A stretch of DNA of 64,000 bases from NCBI GenBank assembly GCA_947396885.1, contig OX377205.1, positions 74,744,969-74,808,968 on the forward strand, given 5' to 3'. This document shows positions 45,201 to 53,104 of the stretch, in pieces. The notes beneath the pieces are model-generated. The model was not told the DNA's origin, did not search any database, and was given only the letters and a program-made list of their open reading frames with translations. Each line of letters starts with the position of its first letter. Position 1 is the first letter of the stretch. Source of the stretch: Heligmosomoides polygyrus polygyrus (lineage: Eukaryota; Nematoda; Chromadorea; Rhabditida; Heligmosomidae). Position numbers and translations under genes: made by a program.

Positions 45201-48200
45201 TGCCCGCGTTAGGAAATGCCTCTTCTACCTTTCTGGATTTAAATATCTCCCGTTGTTGCCCATTCTCTTACTACTGAATACGATCCCACCATCCACGTTC
45301 AAACCATGTAGTCAGTTAATTTTTTCGTTATACGGTTCAAAAAGCACTGGACAACGAGCAACAAACGGCTAGGCCAAAACTCCAGGAGACCGGATAACGG
45401 ATAACGGTTAATCTGCTCATCCGTGGTGTATATTGTAAATTACAAGAGCAGATAAAAAAGTTGCACAGCCTCATATCGCTGTTATAAGTTAGCAACATTT
45501 ACACTACTAATCGTTTAAAAAATGCGACGGTCTATGTGGATACATGGCGCGGTCTCTTCGTTTAAAACGATCTGAACAACTGACGCTTTCCTGTGCGGTA
45601 AAACAAAATTAAATTAATCATTTTTCCTTGAAAGATAAAAAATTTTATGAAATTTTAGACACCGTGTTCACTTATTGGGCTATCTTTTGTGCTTTTTATT
45701 TGGCCACTTATTGCGTCAGGTGAATTTAAAAGAAGCTCAAAGAAAGTCGTGCTAAATTTTTCTTCAAAAGGTTATTATTCTATTTTAGGAAGAGCTTGTT
45801 TTGATTTGGAAGTTGTTCAGTTTGAATTTCGAAGCTTCAGGCTTGCTTAGAAGAGTGCTCTATTGGGTTTGGAAGTGTCCAAATTGGTTTGACTAAGAGT
45901 CTAATTTGTCTTGAAAAGTGCCCAATTTGGCGTAAAAATGGTACGTAGCTCATGATAGTGATAGAACATTATATGTAGAATAATACGGTAACTACATAAT
46001 GCAAAGCAGGAATCCAAGCAATCGAAACGAATGGATGCATTGCAGCCACCACTGCCACCACACACCCGTTGTTTCCCCTCTTGATTAGCTTGTCTGCGTC
46101 ATGAGCATCGCCTTCTTCAACCTCTTGACGTGCCAGAGTGCCCGAGTGAATCCTCGAAACGAACATCGCCCTACCCTTCACTTAGGAACTTCACGATGAA
46201 GTCTGGGAAACGTGCTAGTGGGTGTCCTGTTGTGCTGACGGAATCCAATCGATTTCGGCTATAGTTCATTAGGTATTGGGGGAACGCCGACGTGCCCGAT
46301 CCGCTTACCCTTTAACGACGTTTTTCATGGGACAGCGCTTCCGATCTTCGAATGTCGACAACTCAGAGCTCCGGTGACCCTCCTCACGTGTGTAAACAGT
46401 GCTACAGCAAGCACCTCGATTTCTTGATGTAGGACGCTGAGTGTATGTCCATCCCACTTTCCTAATCGTAAGGGTCAGGTTCCCAAGTGAATACAGTAGA
46501 GGAAGCAGTCGACTGGGAAGCGGACGTTGTTCCTGCTCTTCACTACTTCTTTGGCGCTTTTGAGTGGCCTAGGCTGTTCGTTTCCTTTTGCTTAGCAGCG
46601 GCTTTTGCCGTTTTCGTGCTTACTATGCTTCAGCATCGATAATTAAACAAAATCTCAAATGAATGTTGTCATTTTGTACGTCGTTATAAAGCAATCTTCG
46701 CGTTATCATCCGAATTTGTTGTCGTTTCTCCATCTCCATTCTTCGACGATTTTAGATAATCTCGAAGCTAGAAAAAGCGAGAAAGTTGCGTCGTTTTGCT
46801 TCACGAGATCAAGCTCGTGCTGTGGAAGCAATTCGAAATTTCAACAACGCATAGGGTGAAGACGCCACGTCTGAACCTACCATATGTAGATGGTTAGAGG
46901 AATTCCGAGCTGGAGACTTCAATCTCGAAAATTGGGAGGGACGTCGTCGGCTATGGGAGGTTGACAGCGATGAGTTGAGGGCTATTGTACATTCCAACCT
47001 AAGAACATTCTCGAGAGAAATTGTTGAAGAGCTAAACGCTGACCGCACAACTGTACCATAGCATGTGAAGAAAATTGGTAGGTAAAGGACTCGATAAGTG
47101 GGTGCGGCACGAGTTGCCCGAACATCATCAATCTCGTCGTCTCGAACTACGTTCATCTTTTCTTCTGCGCAACAAAAGCGATCCTTTTCTGGACCGTGTT
47201 GTGACGTGCGACGAAAAATGGACGCGCTACTACAATCGAAGACGAGTGGTTGAACCACGATGAAGCTCCAAGGCATTTCCCAAAGCCGGTGTTGCACCAG
47301 AGAAAGGTCGTTGTGACAGGTTCGATCCACCACAGCATCCTGGTTTCAGCGAAACCATCGCTGTGGAGAAGAACTGTTGGAGAAGAACTGAACTCGACAA
47401 AATGCACCAAAAATTGCTTCCACTTTGCCAAAGTTTGATCAAGAGAAGATGTGTAGACTCACTCCATGACAATGCCTAACTTTTATTGATGACAACACAT
47501 AAGCTAACTGAGTTGGAATATGAAGCACTCTCGACCATGCTTCAAACTCAATAGACCTTTCTCCTACAGTCTATCACTTTTTCAAGCATCTCAACTTTTT
47601 CATGCGCGAGAAATGCTTTCGAAATCAAAACTATACAAAAACGGCATTCGACGATTTCATCGCCTCCAGAACTTCAGAATTTCACGCTGCTGAGATATCT
47701 AAACAGGTTCCTCGTTTTCAGAAATGTGTTGATTCTTTTGATGGTTATATCGACTGATGGTGAGATGCCTTCTTTTGGAGCGATTTATAGTTTGTCAAAG
47801 TAAGTGCCTCAAAACGGCTATATTTTTGTCGCACCCTAATACATAGAGCTAACATTTCAAATTGGCAGATCACTAGCTTTTTATCCTTATGAGCTTTGTG
47901 AACTTCAATTTTTAAGCTGTTAAATTCGGCCAGTAATCGGCCTGCTTGCCTAATGCTCGGGTTCATGAGCACGATGTCATCAGCGGTAATTGCGTTGCTC
48001 GCCGATGTTCACTCCTCCTGTAATAAAAGATAAAAGGATAAAGGACGGCATTACTCAATCCCCTTTGGGATGCGCCACGCATTCTACTTCTACAGGATGT
48101 CGTGGAGGCGGTTTGAATGCGTATTTGGCCATACAATGACTTGCGGTGGCCAGCCGATGAACAAGTCAGCGCTTTATCCTTCCCAGACACGTCTGGTACC

Positions 48201-48583
48201 AATTCGCCGACCCCGGAAGGATGGAAGGCTTGGTTGGCCTGGGAGGGAAATCCGAACCAGAAACCTGGTATCGGGTGCACGCGACAGTCGCGCCCCCTCC
48301 GACTGCGCTACACGACTGTCATCCACTCCCTGTAATACAATTCTAAATTTAACCTTATAGCCTTTCCGTTCAAGGAAGTGGCACCAATGAGGTTTGCACT
48401 ATTACTTAAGCACACCGCTTGATGTTGTGGTAATCATGACTGCTTCCAGACTGGATCCTCATCAACGCGGCGCTGGTCGGCGGCGCTTCAGCCGTTCTAG
48501 CCGGACTGCAGGTGGTCGGCGTGTGCTTCGCGTGCTGTCTGTCGAAGAGTATTCTCAAGGACTTCCACGACTTCTACTACTGA
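24155..48583 (+). CDS. Tetraspanin, seven exons, 232 residues
   Basis: Four-pass membrane protein that organises partner proteins in plasma or endosomal membranes. Exons: 24155-24217, 35133-35215, 41364-41496, 41635-41712, 41763-41825, 41898-42042, 48450-48583; every junction is GT..AG and the 699-nt frame is unbroken to TGA. TM1 is YLLFLSNLILW plus TGGLGLIILGAVL; TM2-TM3 hold GFLGCCGAIRENYC, the family signature; TM3 continues into MVETAAVITAYAL with its conserved Glu. The large loop has CCG, PDSCC, GCA and GCMDKV: six cysteines. TM4 ends in CFACCLSKSI, then a short tail DFHDFYY. CC pairs next to TM ends are likely palmitoylation sites. Length is normal (220-280). Closest known type is probably a CD63-like nematode tetraspanin such as TSP-7, from memory only. 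Three introns of 10.9, 6.1 and 6.4 kb are full of transposons. Confidence 0.93.
24360..26090. other. Intron 1, first part: no repeat recognised
   Basis: Short frames without recognisable domains and no known repeat by eye. Confidence 0.35.
26131..26984 (-). pseudogene. RTE-type LINE ORF C-terminal remnant
   Basis: Minus strand, several frames: KNMNFQGERLKGTQIIEGSS with VYLGHAMHM (the YLG block after the catalytic YADD), then far downstream CRWAGHIMKAQDDSWRKRTG and VDPRGVERP, the conserved C-terminal RWAGHVMR..D.RW...PR motif of RTE elements. Stops and frame changes throughout. It lies in tetraspanin intron 1, antisense to the gene. Confidence 0.75.
26297..26326. other. Perfect 12-bp hairpin
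   Basis: CCAACAACTCCT, loop GCGACA, AGGAGTTGTTGG. It sits inside the RTE C-terminal remnant where the family shows no such palindrome, so it is probably a local inverted duplication. Confidence 0.7.
27083..27378 (-). mobile_element. tRNA-derived SINE, copy A
   Basis: On the minus strand starts GTGGAGCGCAGTCGGAGAAG (A-box-like), then CACCCGATACCAAGTTCCTG and a B-box-like TTCGGATTTCCCGCCC, a middle with GTCATTGTATGGCCAAATAC, and ends GCCGTCCTTTATCC. Head-to-head with copy B. The heads have RNA polymerase III promoter elements. Confidence 0.88.
27519..27812 (+). mobile_element. tRNA-derived SINE, copy B
   Basis: Same family, starting GTGGCGCTGTCGGAAGAAGT, with GATACCAGGTTCCTGGTTCG and a 3' end CGCCGTCCTTTTTCC. 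Its 5' end faces that of copy A across about 140 bp. Confidence 0.88.
28060..28860. mobile_element. Fold-back element FB21, copy 2
   Basis: Left arm with ATTGGACGTTTTTCGCGTCA and AAATTGGACACTATTTTAAA units; right arm with GTTTTGATTTGGAAGTTGTC units as inverted partners. Core carries the same AAAGCGTAGGAAAGCAACAG block and reads of the AAATTTTATAAAATTT type. In intron 1. Confidence 0.68.
28958..29236 (+). mobile_element. tRNA-derived SINE, copy C (diverged)
   Basis: GTAGCGCAGTCGCAGGAAGC start, GATACCAGGTTCCTGGTTCG, and a 3' end ATGCCGTCTTCTACCCTTTA. More diverged in the middle than copies A, B and E. Confidence 0.85.
29240..32210. other. Intron 1, middle: no gene or repeat recognised
   Basis: A GC-rich patch at about 31030-31330 has open frames on both strands with GPPPPPA, but no known domain. 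Otherwise AT-rich with short frames only. Confidence 0.35.
32216..32240 (-). repeat. (ATTT)n microsatellite
   Basis: Six ATTT units; on the minus strand an (AAAT)n tail like that of the LINE at 12652, so it may mark the 3' end of a LINE copy lying at higher coordinates. Confidence 0.7.
32388..32696 (+). mobile_element. tRNA-derived SINE, copy D
   Basis: Contains GTCGCGTGCACCCGATACTA, GGAAGGATAAAGCGCTGACT and an end GACGCTGTTCTTTACCCTTT. The head is altered (GTGTAGAACAGATGGAGTAA), so the A box is damaged. Confidence 0.82.
33216..33510 (+). mobile_element. tRNA-derived SINE, copy E (best preserved)
   Basis: GCGTGGAGCGCAGTCGGAGG head, GATACCAGGTTCCTGGTTTG, CATCGCAAGTCATTGTATGG and tail GCGCCGTCCTTTATCC. 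A good reference copy for the family. Confidence 0.9.
33515..34340. other. Intron 1: no gene recognised
   Basis: No domain or known repeat seen. Confidence 0.35.
34349..34664 (+). mobile_element. tRNA-derived SINE, copy F
   Basis: GTGTGGCGCAGTCGGAAAAG head, a poly-C expansion at about 34423-34434, GTCATTGTATGGCCAAACAC and tail ACGCCGTTCTTTATCC. Confidence 0.87.
35133..35215 (+). CDS. Tetraspanin exon 2
   Basis: 27 codons plus two bases: end of TM1 and the small extracellular loop (QLKFAGVLDILGDE). Acceptor TTTTTCAG, donor GTAAGT; the split codon CG/G gives Arg. Confidence 0.9.
35220..36435. other. Intron 2, first part: no gene recognised
   Basis: AT-rich, short frames only. Confidence 0.35.
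36440..36671 (-). repeat. Penelope element 3' region, left half
   Basis: Matches 17700-17930 base by base over most of its length (GCGAGGTTGTTAGGTGGAA, then CGACCAAGCGCCTCAACCAC and a GAAATACAGCGCGAAAAG stretch). It is interrupted at about 36672 by a fold-back element and resumes at about 38041. Confidence 0.8.
36475..36512 (-). ncRNA. Hammerhead-like motif of a Penelope element (variant copy)
   Basis: Minus strand: GGCCT, CTGAAGA, CAGCGAGACGGTC, GAAAC, ATC, AGGCC. It is the same variant as at 17727-17763 with two base changes; stem I is kept while stem II is weak. Confidence 0.38.
36672..38040. mobile_element. Fold-back element with tRNA-like arms, inserted in Penelope
   Basis: Two arms (about 36672-37260 and 37490-38040) are inverted copies: CCAGGGAAGCGTCTCAGACA at the left, answered by CTGAGACCCTTCCCTGG at the right. 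Each arm has TAGTACTGCGAGAATCTCCA or its partner, a tRNA-like segment (GGCGGCTCAGCAGGTTGCGG at 36906 is A-box-like), and a GATCAGCACCCCAAATAATC block. The flanks are two halves of one Penelope 3' region, which shows insertion. Confidence 0.75.
38041..38270 (-). pseudogene. Penelope-like element, GIY-YIG domain C-terminal remnant
   Basis: Minus strand: RALESFWISTRNPTIGMRAC then EVISSYLHRTASCEKDQERR, matching the end of the GIY-YIG region at 18023-18364 (ALEAFWISSRNPIM). The nuclease signature itself is lost, only VQYMYKGNGE remains near it. Together with 36440-36671 it is one Penelope copy cut by the fold-back element. Confidence 0.75.
38329..38387. other. 13-bp perfect inverted repeat, hairpin with 33-base loop
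   Basis: GCACTCATCTGAC (38329-38341) and GTCAGATGAGTGC (38375-38387). Just beyond the Penelope remnant, in intron 2. Could be an element end or a small RNA precursor; no second copy seen. Confidence 0.6.
38788..39115 (+). mobile_element. tRNA-derived SINE, copy G
   Basis: GGGCGCTGTCGGAGGAAGCG head, CACCCGATATACCAGATTCT, CACCGCAAGTCATTGTATAG, and a tail with a short insertion (GAGCTGGTTGGGATAGCTCG) before CATCGTCCTATATCC. Confidence 0.82.
39338..40548. mobile_element. Fold-back element FB21, copy 3, interrupted by a SINE
   Basis: Right arm shows the 21-bp unit most clearly, four in register at about 40449-40532: GTCTAATTTGATTTGAAAAG(T), ATCCAATTATGCTTGAAAAG(T), ACCCAGTTTTGTTTGAAATG(T), GTTTAGTTTGACTTGAAAAT(T). 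Left arm has AAGTTGGACACTTTGTGATC. SINE copy H splits the core. Confidence 0.75.
39805..40086 (+). mobile_element. tRNA-derived SINE, copy H (diverged)
   Basis: Head lost its A box (AAGGAGCTGCCCGCTGTCGC). Middle has GTACCAGACTTGAAAGACAA and GCAAATTATTGTATAGGCCA; tail TGGCGCACTCCAAAAGGGAC. Inserted in FB21 copy 3. Confidence 0.78.
40550..41360. other. Intron 2, last part: no gene recognised
   Basis: No domain or repeat recognised. Confidence 0.35.
41364..42042 (+). CDS. Tetraspanin exons 3-6
   Basis: Exon 3 (41364-41496) encodes TM2, the GCCGA motif and TM3; exon 4 (41635-41712) the end of TM3 and start of the large loop; exon 5 (41763-41825) LGLSRYNRSTGVQVAWDETQ; exon 6 (41898-42042) the cysteine-rich core with CCG, PDSCC and GCMDKV. 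Introns of 138, 50 and 72 bp are normal for nematodes, in sharp contrast to the three giant ones. NRS in exon 5 and NSS in exon 6 are possible N-glycosylation sites. Confidence 0.92.
42045..42900. other. Intron 6, first part: no gene recognised
   Basis: Frames up to 152 codons occur (42437-42895) without any recognisable domain. Confidence 0.35.
42905..43200 (-). pseudogene. CR1-like LINE ORF2 C-terminal fragment
   Basis: Minus strand: SVQNNFTRKLTMRCFDIDYS, QIPNGRERNRLIGLKSLLCR and KVADLKMLSKILTGKL, the C-terminal domain after the reverse transcriptase in CR1-like elements; upstream YKTYVRPVVEFG-like sequence after a frame change. It lies in intron 6 antisense to the gene. Confidence 0.75.
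43678..45425. mobile_element. hAT-like non-autonomous element with GGATAACGG-rich ends
   Basis: Left end CAGGGATGAACGGATAACGA and right end, complement of CGGTTAATCTGCTCATCCGTG, are imperfect inverted repeats beginning CA(G/C)GGATGA, like hAT ends. The flanks GTGTAGAC (43670-43677) and GTGTATAT (45426-45433) agree at 6 of 8 positions. No transposase seen. The hammerhead-like motif at 44025 lies inside. Confidence 0.65.
44025..44059 (-). ncRNA. Hammerhead-like motif, third type
   Basis: Minus strand: GGCA, CTGAAGA (core), AGGTGGTTATGCC (GGU/GCC stem II possible), GAAA, TATC, AGC. It has the Penelope-type order with a very short helix III. No Penelope coding sequence is next to it. Confidence 0.4.
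45950..46765. other. Intron 6: no gene recognised
   Basis: No domain or repeat recognised by eye. Confidence 0.35.
46770..47757 (+). pseudogene. mariner transposase pseudogene, near full length
   Basis: Second mariner copy, in tetraspanin intron 6 and in the same orientation. N-terminal DQARAVEAIRNFNNA and TICRWLEEFRAGDFNLEN form the helix-turn-helix region; VDSDELRAIVHSNLRTFSRE and VEELNADRTTV follow; then LRNKSDPFLDRVVTCDEKWT carries the first catalytic Asp (TCDEKW), and APRHFPKPVLHQRKVVVTGS the next block. The second catalytic region HDNA is kept as LHDNA at about 47467. The C terminus reads SPTVYHFFKHLNFFMREKCF (the third Asp of SPTDYHFF is Val) and ends KCVDSFDGYID with TGA at 47757. 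At least four frameshifts or stops. It differs from the copy at 28. Confidence 0.88.
48020..48316 (-). mobile_element. tRNA-derived SINE, copy I
   Basis: Minus strand: GTGTAGCGCAGTCGGAGGGG head, GATACCAGGTTTCTGGTTCG, GTCATTGTATGGCCAAATAC and tail GCCGTCCTTTATCC. Very close in sequence to copy A. It ends about 135 bp before tetraspanin exon 7. Confidence 0.9.
48450..48583 (+). CDS. Tetraspanin exon 7 (TM4 and C-terminal tail)
   Basis: Acceptor CTTCCAG. Encodes NWILINAALVGGASAVLAGL, VVGVCFACCLSK and the cytoplasmic tail SILKDFHDFYY, then TGA. The joining codon A/AC (Asn) keeps the frame from exon 6. Confidence 0.92.
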
Positions 48584-49534
48584 CCTGTCTCCTGTTGATG
48601 CATCGTTACTGTAAACCATTACCGTATCCAATGAATGAATGGATGTGCGCGCGCGTCTGCTCAATGTGTCACCTGCAGTCGCTTTCCGATGATGGACTGC
48701 CGTCTGGCAATGACGATTCGTCACCCCAAAGCACTAACGATCATTTTCCAGGTAATTATAACGAATTATACTAAGCTGGTAACACCACATTGTAGCCGTT
48801 TAGCGTAGACGTCGCTTTATATTGTTTGGCTACAAGGTCATTTTGCTTGAAAGTTTAAATTTCAATAATTTCCTCCACTTTTAACGTTTTTTGTGTGTTT
48901 TCGAGTATCAAGAGAGAAGTATGCTTAAACGCTACTTGTTTTTGTTTCGCTAAGAAAAAAGAACTTTATTAGAGATTATTCTGGTGAAAGCAAATCCTTA
49001 GCTGAGAACTGTCGTGTCAGAAGCCACCTCTTCACAGCAAATGCATTCTTTGTGAGGACGGTTCTCCATAGAAGCGCGTTTTATCCCTTTCAAGCTATTG
49101 GACAGCTCTTTAAGGAATTCGGCAAATAGAGATGAGGGTGCAGATGAATGCTCTTTTTTCGAGAATAGAGCCCTTCCAGGAACCTTTACTGGATATATAA
49201 AAATATATTGCTGCAACTTTCACCGAAGCTAAGGGTTCCTACGGTAAGAATGTAAACGAATCTTCACTTTGCTGTCGAAATAATGTTTCCAGCTATCTTG
49301 ATCGCCAAGGTTTTTTGATCTGTACAGATCGTGAGAAATTCAGTGGGTTACGCACACTCTGATTAATACAATCGCGTTCTAAGATTAACTCTTCTTGTGG
49401 ACGCTATGCACTTGCTTTTTTTCAATTGTTCAAGACGATCTCGTATTTTGTAAGTTTGCATTGTGTATTAGATCTTTGGATGAGAAGCAGTGGCAAAATG
49501 TTTTTCTTTGTTCTGATTCTGTTGTGTTCAATAA
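48584..49534 (+). other. Possible tetraspanin 3' UTR
   Basis: No coding signal. The first good AATAAA downstream is at 49529-49534 (TTCAATAAATCG), which would give a UTR of about 950 bases; a nearer non-consensus signal is possible. Confidence 0.3.
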
Positions 49535-49707
49535 ATCGTCATCTTTTCTGCCTGCCCTTGCCCCAGTCATTGACCAAGATTGTTGTCCATTTAACTAAGC
49601 CTTTTAAGCCTTCTTCAGAGTAGGAAGTACCGGAAGCACGTACAACGCCACCAGCACAAACATCATTTTTCATTGAAGAATGAGGACGGACAAAGGACAA
49701 ATCAATA

Positions 49708-49951
49708 TTATTTGGGATGCACCACGCATTCCTCTTCTATGAAATGTCGCGGAGGCGACAGTTTGGAATATACGAGGACCTGCGGTATTCAACCATTGGA
49801 CAATTTAGTGCTTTATCCTCCTCAGGGAAGAAGTCTGGTACTACCCCAGAGGATGGGAGGCTTGGTTGCCGAGGGCGGGAAATTCGAACCAACAGCCTGA
49901 AACTGGATGCACCAGACAGCTTGCGCCTCCTCGGCTGGGCTACTATGTCCT
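49708..49951 (-). mobile_element. tRNA-derived SINE, copy J (diverged)
   Basis: Minus strand: CCCAGCCGAGGAGGCGCAAG head, TGGTTCGAATTTCCCGCCC as B box, and GAATGCGTGGTGCATCCCAA near the 3' end. The middle is shortened. Confidence 0.75.
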
Positions 49952-49959
49952 TTATTTCG

Positions 49960-50585
49960 AATTAAAGAGTAGCAATCTCAAGAAAAATAGAGAGAAAATC
50001 TGAAAGTACAGTTACCACAGCATCCCTTGACAATTATACCTCCCTCGGTGGCAAGATAATCGGTGATAAATCGAAGTTAGTTTGCTCTTCACTTGCCGGA
50101 TTTCCACGCATCAAGAATAGAATCTGATTAGGTCTAGGGTGGATTAAAGTAGCATGTATGGTGCATTAAGACAGGACGAGAACAATCATTTTAGGGATGA
50201 ATAGTTTGGAGCGATATTTTAAAGAAGCAGAGGGGATGACTCCTCTAACGGATAACCACTGCAATCGATTGTATACTGTTTATATGTATTTATTTGAAGT
50301 TCTCTACAGATTACACGTCATTGCCAGCTTGAAACCTTGGTGCCGGTGATCACTGAGTGTGTCAGTTCAGCGCCAGCGAGGTTGGCAGACGAAGATGTAC
50401 TTGTTTCGTTATTTTCCTTCGGAGAACTAACGAGTCATCATCATCAACACCACCATTTATTATATGGGAAATCCATTGAAAACTTGCAGCACGAACTAAA
50501 AGACAGAAAAAGCGTAGAACAGCATTAGAACGAGTTAAAGAGACTGAAGCTTAACAAACACAACAAAAATGAGATAGATAGCAAA
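49960..50585. other. No gene recognised
   Basis: No domain or repeat recognised. Confidence 0.35.
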
Positions 50586-50589
50586 CTAG

Positions 50590-50870
50590 TTATATATTGG
50601 AGATCTGACACGAGAGGTACTTGTCCAGGAAGGCTTTAAAAGTCGAGAATTTAACAGGTACAGAATGCTTTTTGCTCAGTTCGTCAAATTGAGAGCCCGC
50701 TCGGCTAACAAAAAGGAATTTCCTCACATCTTTCCTTAATCTGGCAAAAGCTAATCTGCGGGTATACCCCTTACAAGAGAATGCCGACAGCTTCCCATGG
50801 AACTTCGGATTGAGACCTATATCGCGTGAAAGAGCTCGAGACGCTGATCACAGAGATGTAGACCAAATTT
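50590..50870 (-). pseudogene. LINE ORF2 C-terminal end (CR1-like)
   Basis: Minus strand: RDIGLNPKFHGKLSAFSCKG, YTRRLAFARLRKDVRKFLFV and SRAGSQFDELSKKHSVPVKF, ending FKAFLDKYLSCQI. The pattern (N-terminal hydrophobic-basic stretch, FxxRA...WN/FD.L, then a short helical tail) is that of the end of CR1-like polymerases. Its first part recurs inverted at 52080-52130. Confidence 0.55.
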
Positions 50871-51174
50871 GCTATATGGATCTCCTGAGCGAGTTGTGGC
50901 CGGCGGAAACCGCAATGTCTTCCGTATGCTAGACGCGTTCAATCAGCGTTAGGCGAAGTTTGCCGTAATCAGTGGTTCGTTCGGTTGGCAGTGCTGACAG
51001 CAGCATCGGCGGCGCAGCAGTAGAGTGCTCGCTTCGAAGGATTGGGTTCATTGGTCCAGTTCCCGTGAGTGAAGGCTTTTTGCATTTTGTGACCAATGTT
51101 CGACGAGGACCTATAATCTCATTTTTAGCACATTTTCAGCGCTATGGTAGTTGGGGGATGGGTCGCCATAGCAT

Positions 51175-51530
51175 TACTGCACCCCCTCCCCCTACTACCT
51201 CTTGCTCCCTCTTGCTGGACTCCATTGGTCCCCTCTCCTCGTTACTCTACCCCTTCACCGGCCTTCCTTTGCTGGACCCCCCCCCCCTTAACTGGTCCGT
51301 CATTACTGCTCCCACCTTTACAGGTCTTTCCTTCACCGATCTCGCGGTACTGGTCCTCCTTCACTGTCTACCCCTCCCCTCCACCCTCTTTAGTGGCCCC
51401 CTCATCACTGGTTCTTTACCATTCTCCCCCTTCACTGCCCCCCCCCCTTTACCACCCCATTACTGGTCCACTCTTCACTGATCACTCATCGGTGACTCCG
51501 CTGCTGAATCCAGACACCCAGACACATCGG
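51175..51530 (+). repeat. Pyrimidine-rich tract
   Basis: About 350 bp mostly C and T on the plus strand with runs of up to 10-12 C and repeated CACTG/TCACTGG motifs. Open frames here are composition artefacts. Confidence 0.8.
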
Positions 51531-51599
51531 TAACACTTCTTCTGAATCCGGACACCCATTATTCGACGTCTATGGAAGGCAAGATGGACCGACGGAATA

Positions 51600-51630
51600 G
51601 TGGACAGACAGACAGACGAACGGACAGACA
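51600..51630 (+). repeat. Short GACA-type microsatellite
   Basis: GGACAGACAGACAGACGAAC and similar units. Confidence 0.7.
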
Positions 51631-52274
51631 CAACCGCTTACTCTTTTATATATAGAGGATATCCGCGTTTTGTCTGCTTCCGAATTGGGCAAGAGAAGGA
51701 ACTCCAGCATGTAGGCAATTTTAGCACGGGTGCTCACTTGAGCCAGACCCTGGTGTCCCTTCCCCCGCCTAAATCTGTGCTCTCCTCCGAGTCAGCGTAG
51801 GATAACATAGGCGGAGGAATGGACTCCAAAGGCCGTATGCTAGTCTATCCCGAGTCTTCCCCGATGGTGGATTGGGGCGTGATAAGATATATTGATATAG
51901 ACTGGATTTCCCCCATCGGGGGAGCACGAGCATACGGCCCCAGGGTGTGGCTCACCTCCCTGCCGCGGCATGCTATGGTGACCCCCCCCCCACTGCCATG
52001 GTGCCAAAAATGTGCTAAAAATGAGATTATTGGTCCTTGTCGAACATTGGTCACAAAATGCAAAAAAGCCGTGCAAAAACATGATATAGGTCTCAATCCG
52101 AAGTTCCATGGGAACCTGACGGCACTCCCTGGTTAGTGGTAAAGCTTCTAAAACTGAACAACCTGTAGGTTCGAATATAATTTAATAAACCATAATGTGG
52201 TCACACTTCGTTTGCTCGACGCTAGGGGCTGTAAAACAAAATTAAGACTTTTCGACTCACTATTGGGAATAGAT

Positions 52275-53100
52275 TCATAGTTCACCCTGGCGATCTCGTC
52301 ATCAGATTCATTGTGAAGCTGTTTTGAACGCTTTCCTTCTTAGAGATGACATTTTTCTTAGAGGGGTTGAACATAACTATACCATACTCAAGGAATGTGC
52401 GCATATACATTTTATAAGCTCGAAACAGAATTTCTGTCCTCCTCGTGCATAATGCTCTGAAGATGCTGTGCACAACTCTGGTCGCTTGCGCAGCGGTTTG
52501 AACGCTATGATCATCAAAATTTAGATTATTGTTAATTATGAGAACAATCTTGATCTGTCCCACTTCCTTAGCCGGACTGCCATTTACAGTGCTCTTATAA
52601 TGTGCATTTCTTTGCCTGCCCTATTAAGTATATTTGTCTTCTCCTCCGACAAAGGCACTGTACACTGTTCGGATCGCACACTACGCCAATAATTCTTTCC
52701 TGGACTAATTCCCTCTCTGGCTCATGCTCACTACACGATGATACAATTTCAGGCCATCCGCAAAGGCGCAGCAGACTAGCCCCGTACTCTCGACTATGGT
52801 GGGAAGATCGTAGGTGGAATTATCAAAAACTACGGGCGAAAGAACACTCCCCTGGGGAACACCGAAAAGCACTGACCTTGGAGTAGAAAAACATGAAAAC
52901 ACGAACCATAAACCTTCAATCCTTTATGAATTCACAAACCCATTTAGCTATTCTTGGATGGACCGCAATCTCCTGCATCCGAGCCAGTAGTCGATTGTGA
53001 CAAAAAATCAAATAAGTCTGATCGAAGGCCTTAGCAAAATCGAAGTAGACTACATCCACGGAAAGGACATTATCAATCCAACTCGTTCAGTTATTAAAAA
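52275..53100 (-). pseudogene. CR1-like LINE reverse transcriptase fragment
   Basis: Minus strand, in order: VDVVYFDFAKAFDQTYLIF (53070-53010), VHPRIAKWVCEFIKD, then TPRSVLFGVPQGSVLSPVVF (52870-52810), LVCCAFADGLKLYH where the catalytic FADD is FADG, and IFRALCTRRTEILFRAYKMY with MRTFLEYGIVMFNPSKKN. Motif order is that of CR1 reverse transcriptase. Catalytic residue loss and frameshifts make it dead. Confidence 0.82.
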
Positions 53101-53104
53101 ACTG

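Larger units (their letters stand above)
43233..45945. mobile_element. Fold-back element FB21, copy 4, split by a hAT-like element
   Basis: Left arm CAAATTGGACACTTTTTAAA(A) and CAAATTGGGTACCTTTCAAA(T), two 21-bp units in register; right arm GTCTAATTTGTCTTGAAAAG(T) and GCCCAATTTGGCGTAAAAAT(G). Without the insertion at 43678-45425 it is about 965 bp, close to the other copies. Confidence 0.72.
50788..52130. mobile_element. Fold-back element with pyrimidine-rich centre
   Basis: Inverted pairs: CCATGGAACTTCGGATTGAG (about 50798) with CTCAATCCGAAGTTCCATGG (about 52093), and GACCAATGTTCGACGAGGAC (51090) with a matching GTCCTTGTCGAACATTGGTC (52034). The right end CTCCCTGGTTA resembles the fold-back family at 36672. 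Near 51010-51070 a GCGGCGCAGCAGTAGAGTGC segment is A-box-like. The loop between the arms is 51175-51960. Confidence 0.65.

Noticed and set aside
51144..51533. Frames of 129-169 codons rich in Pro/Leu/Ser
   Set aside because: They follow a C/T-rich low-complexity tract and have no domain.
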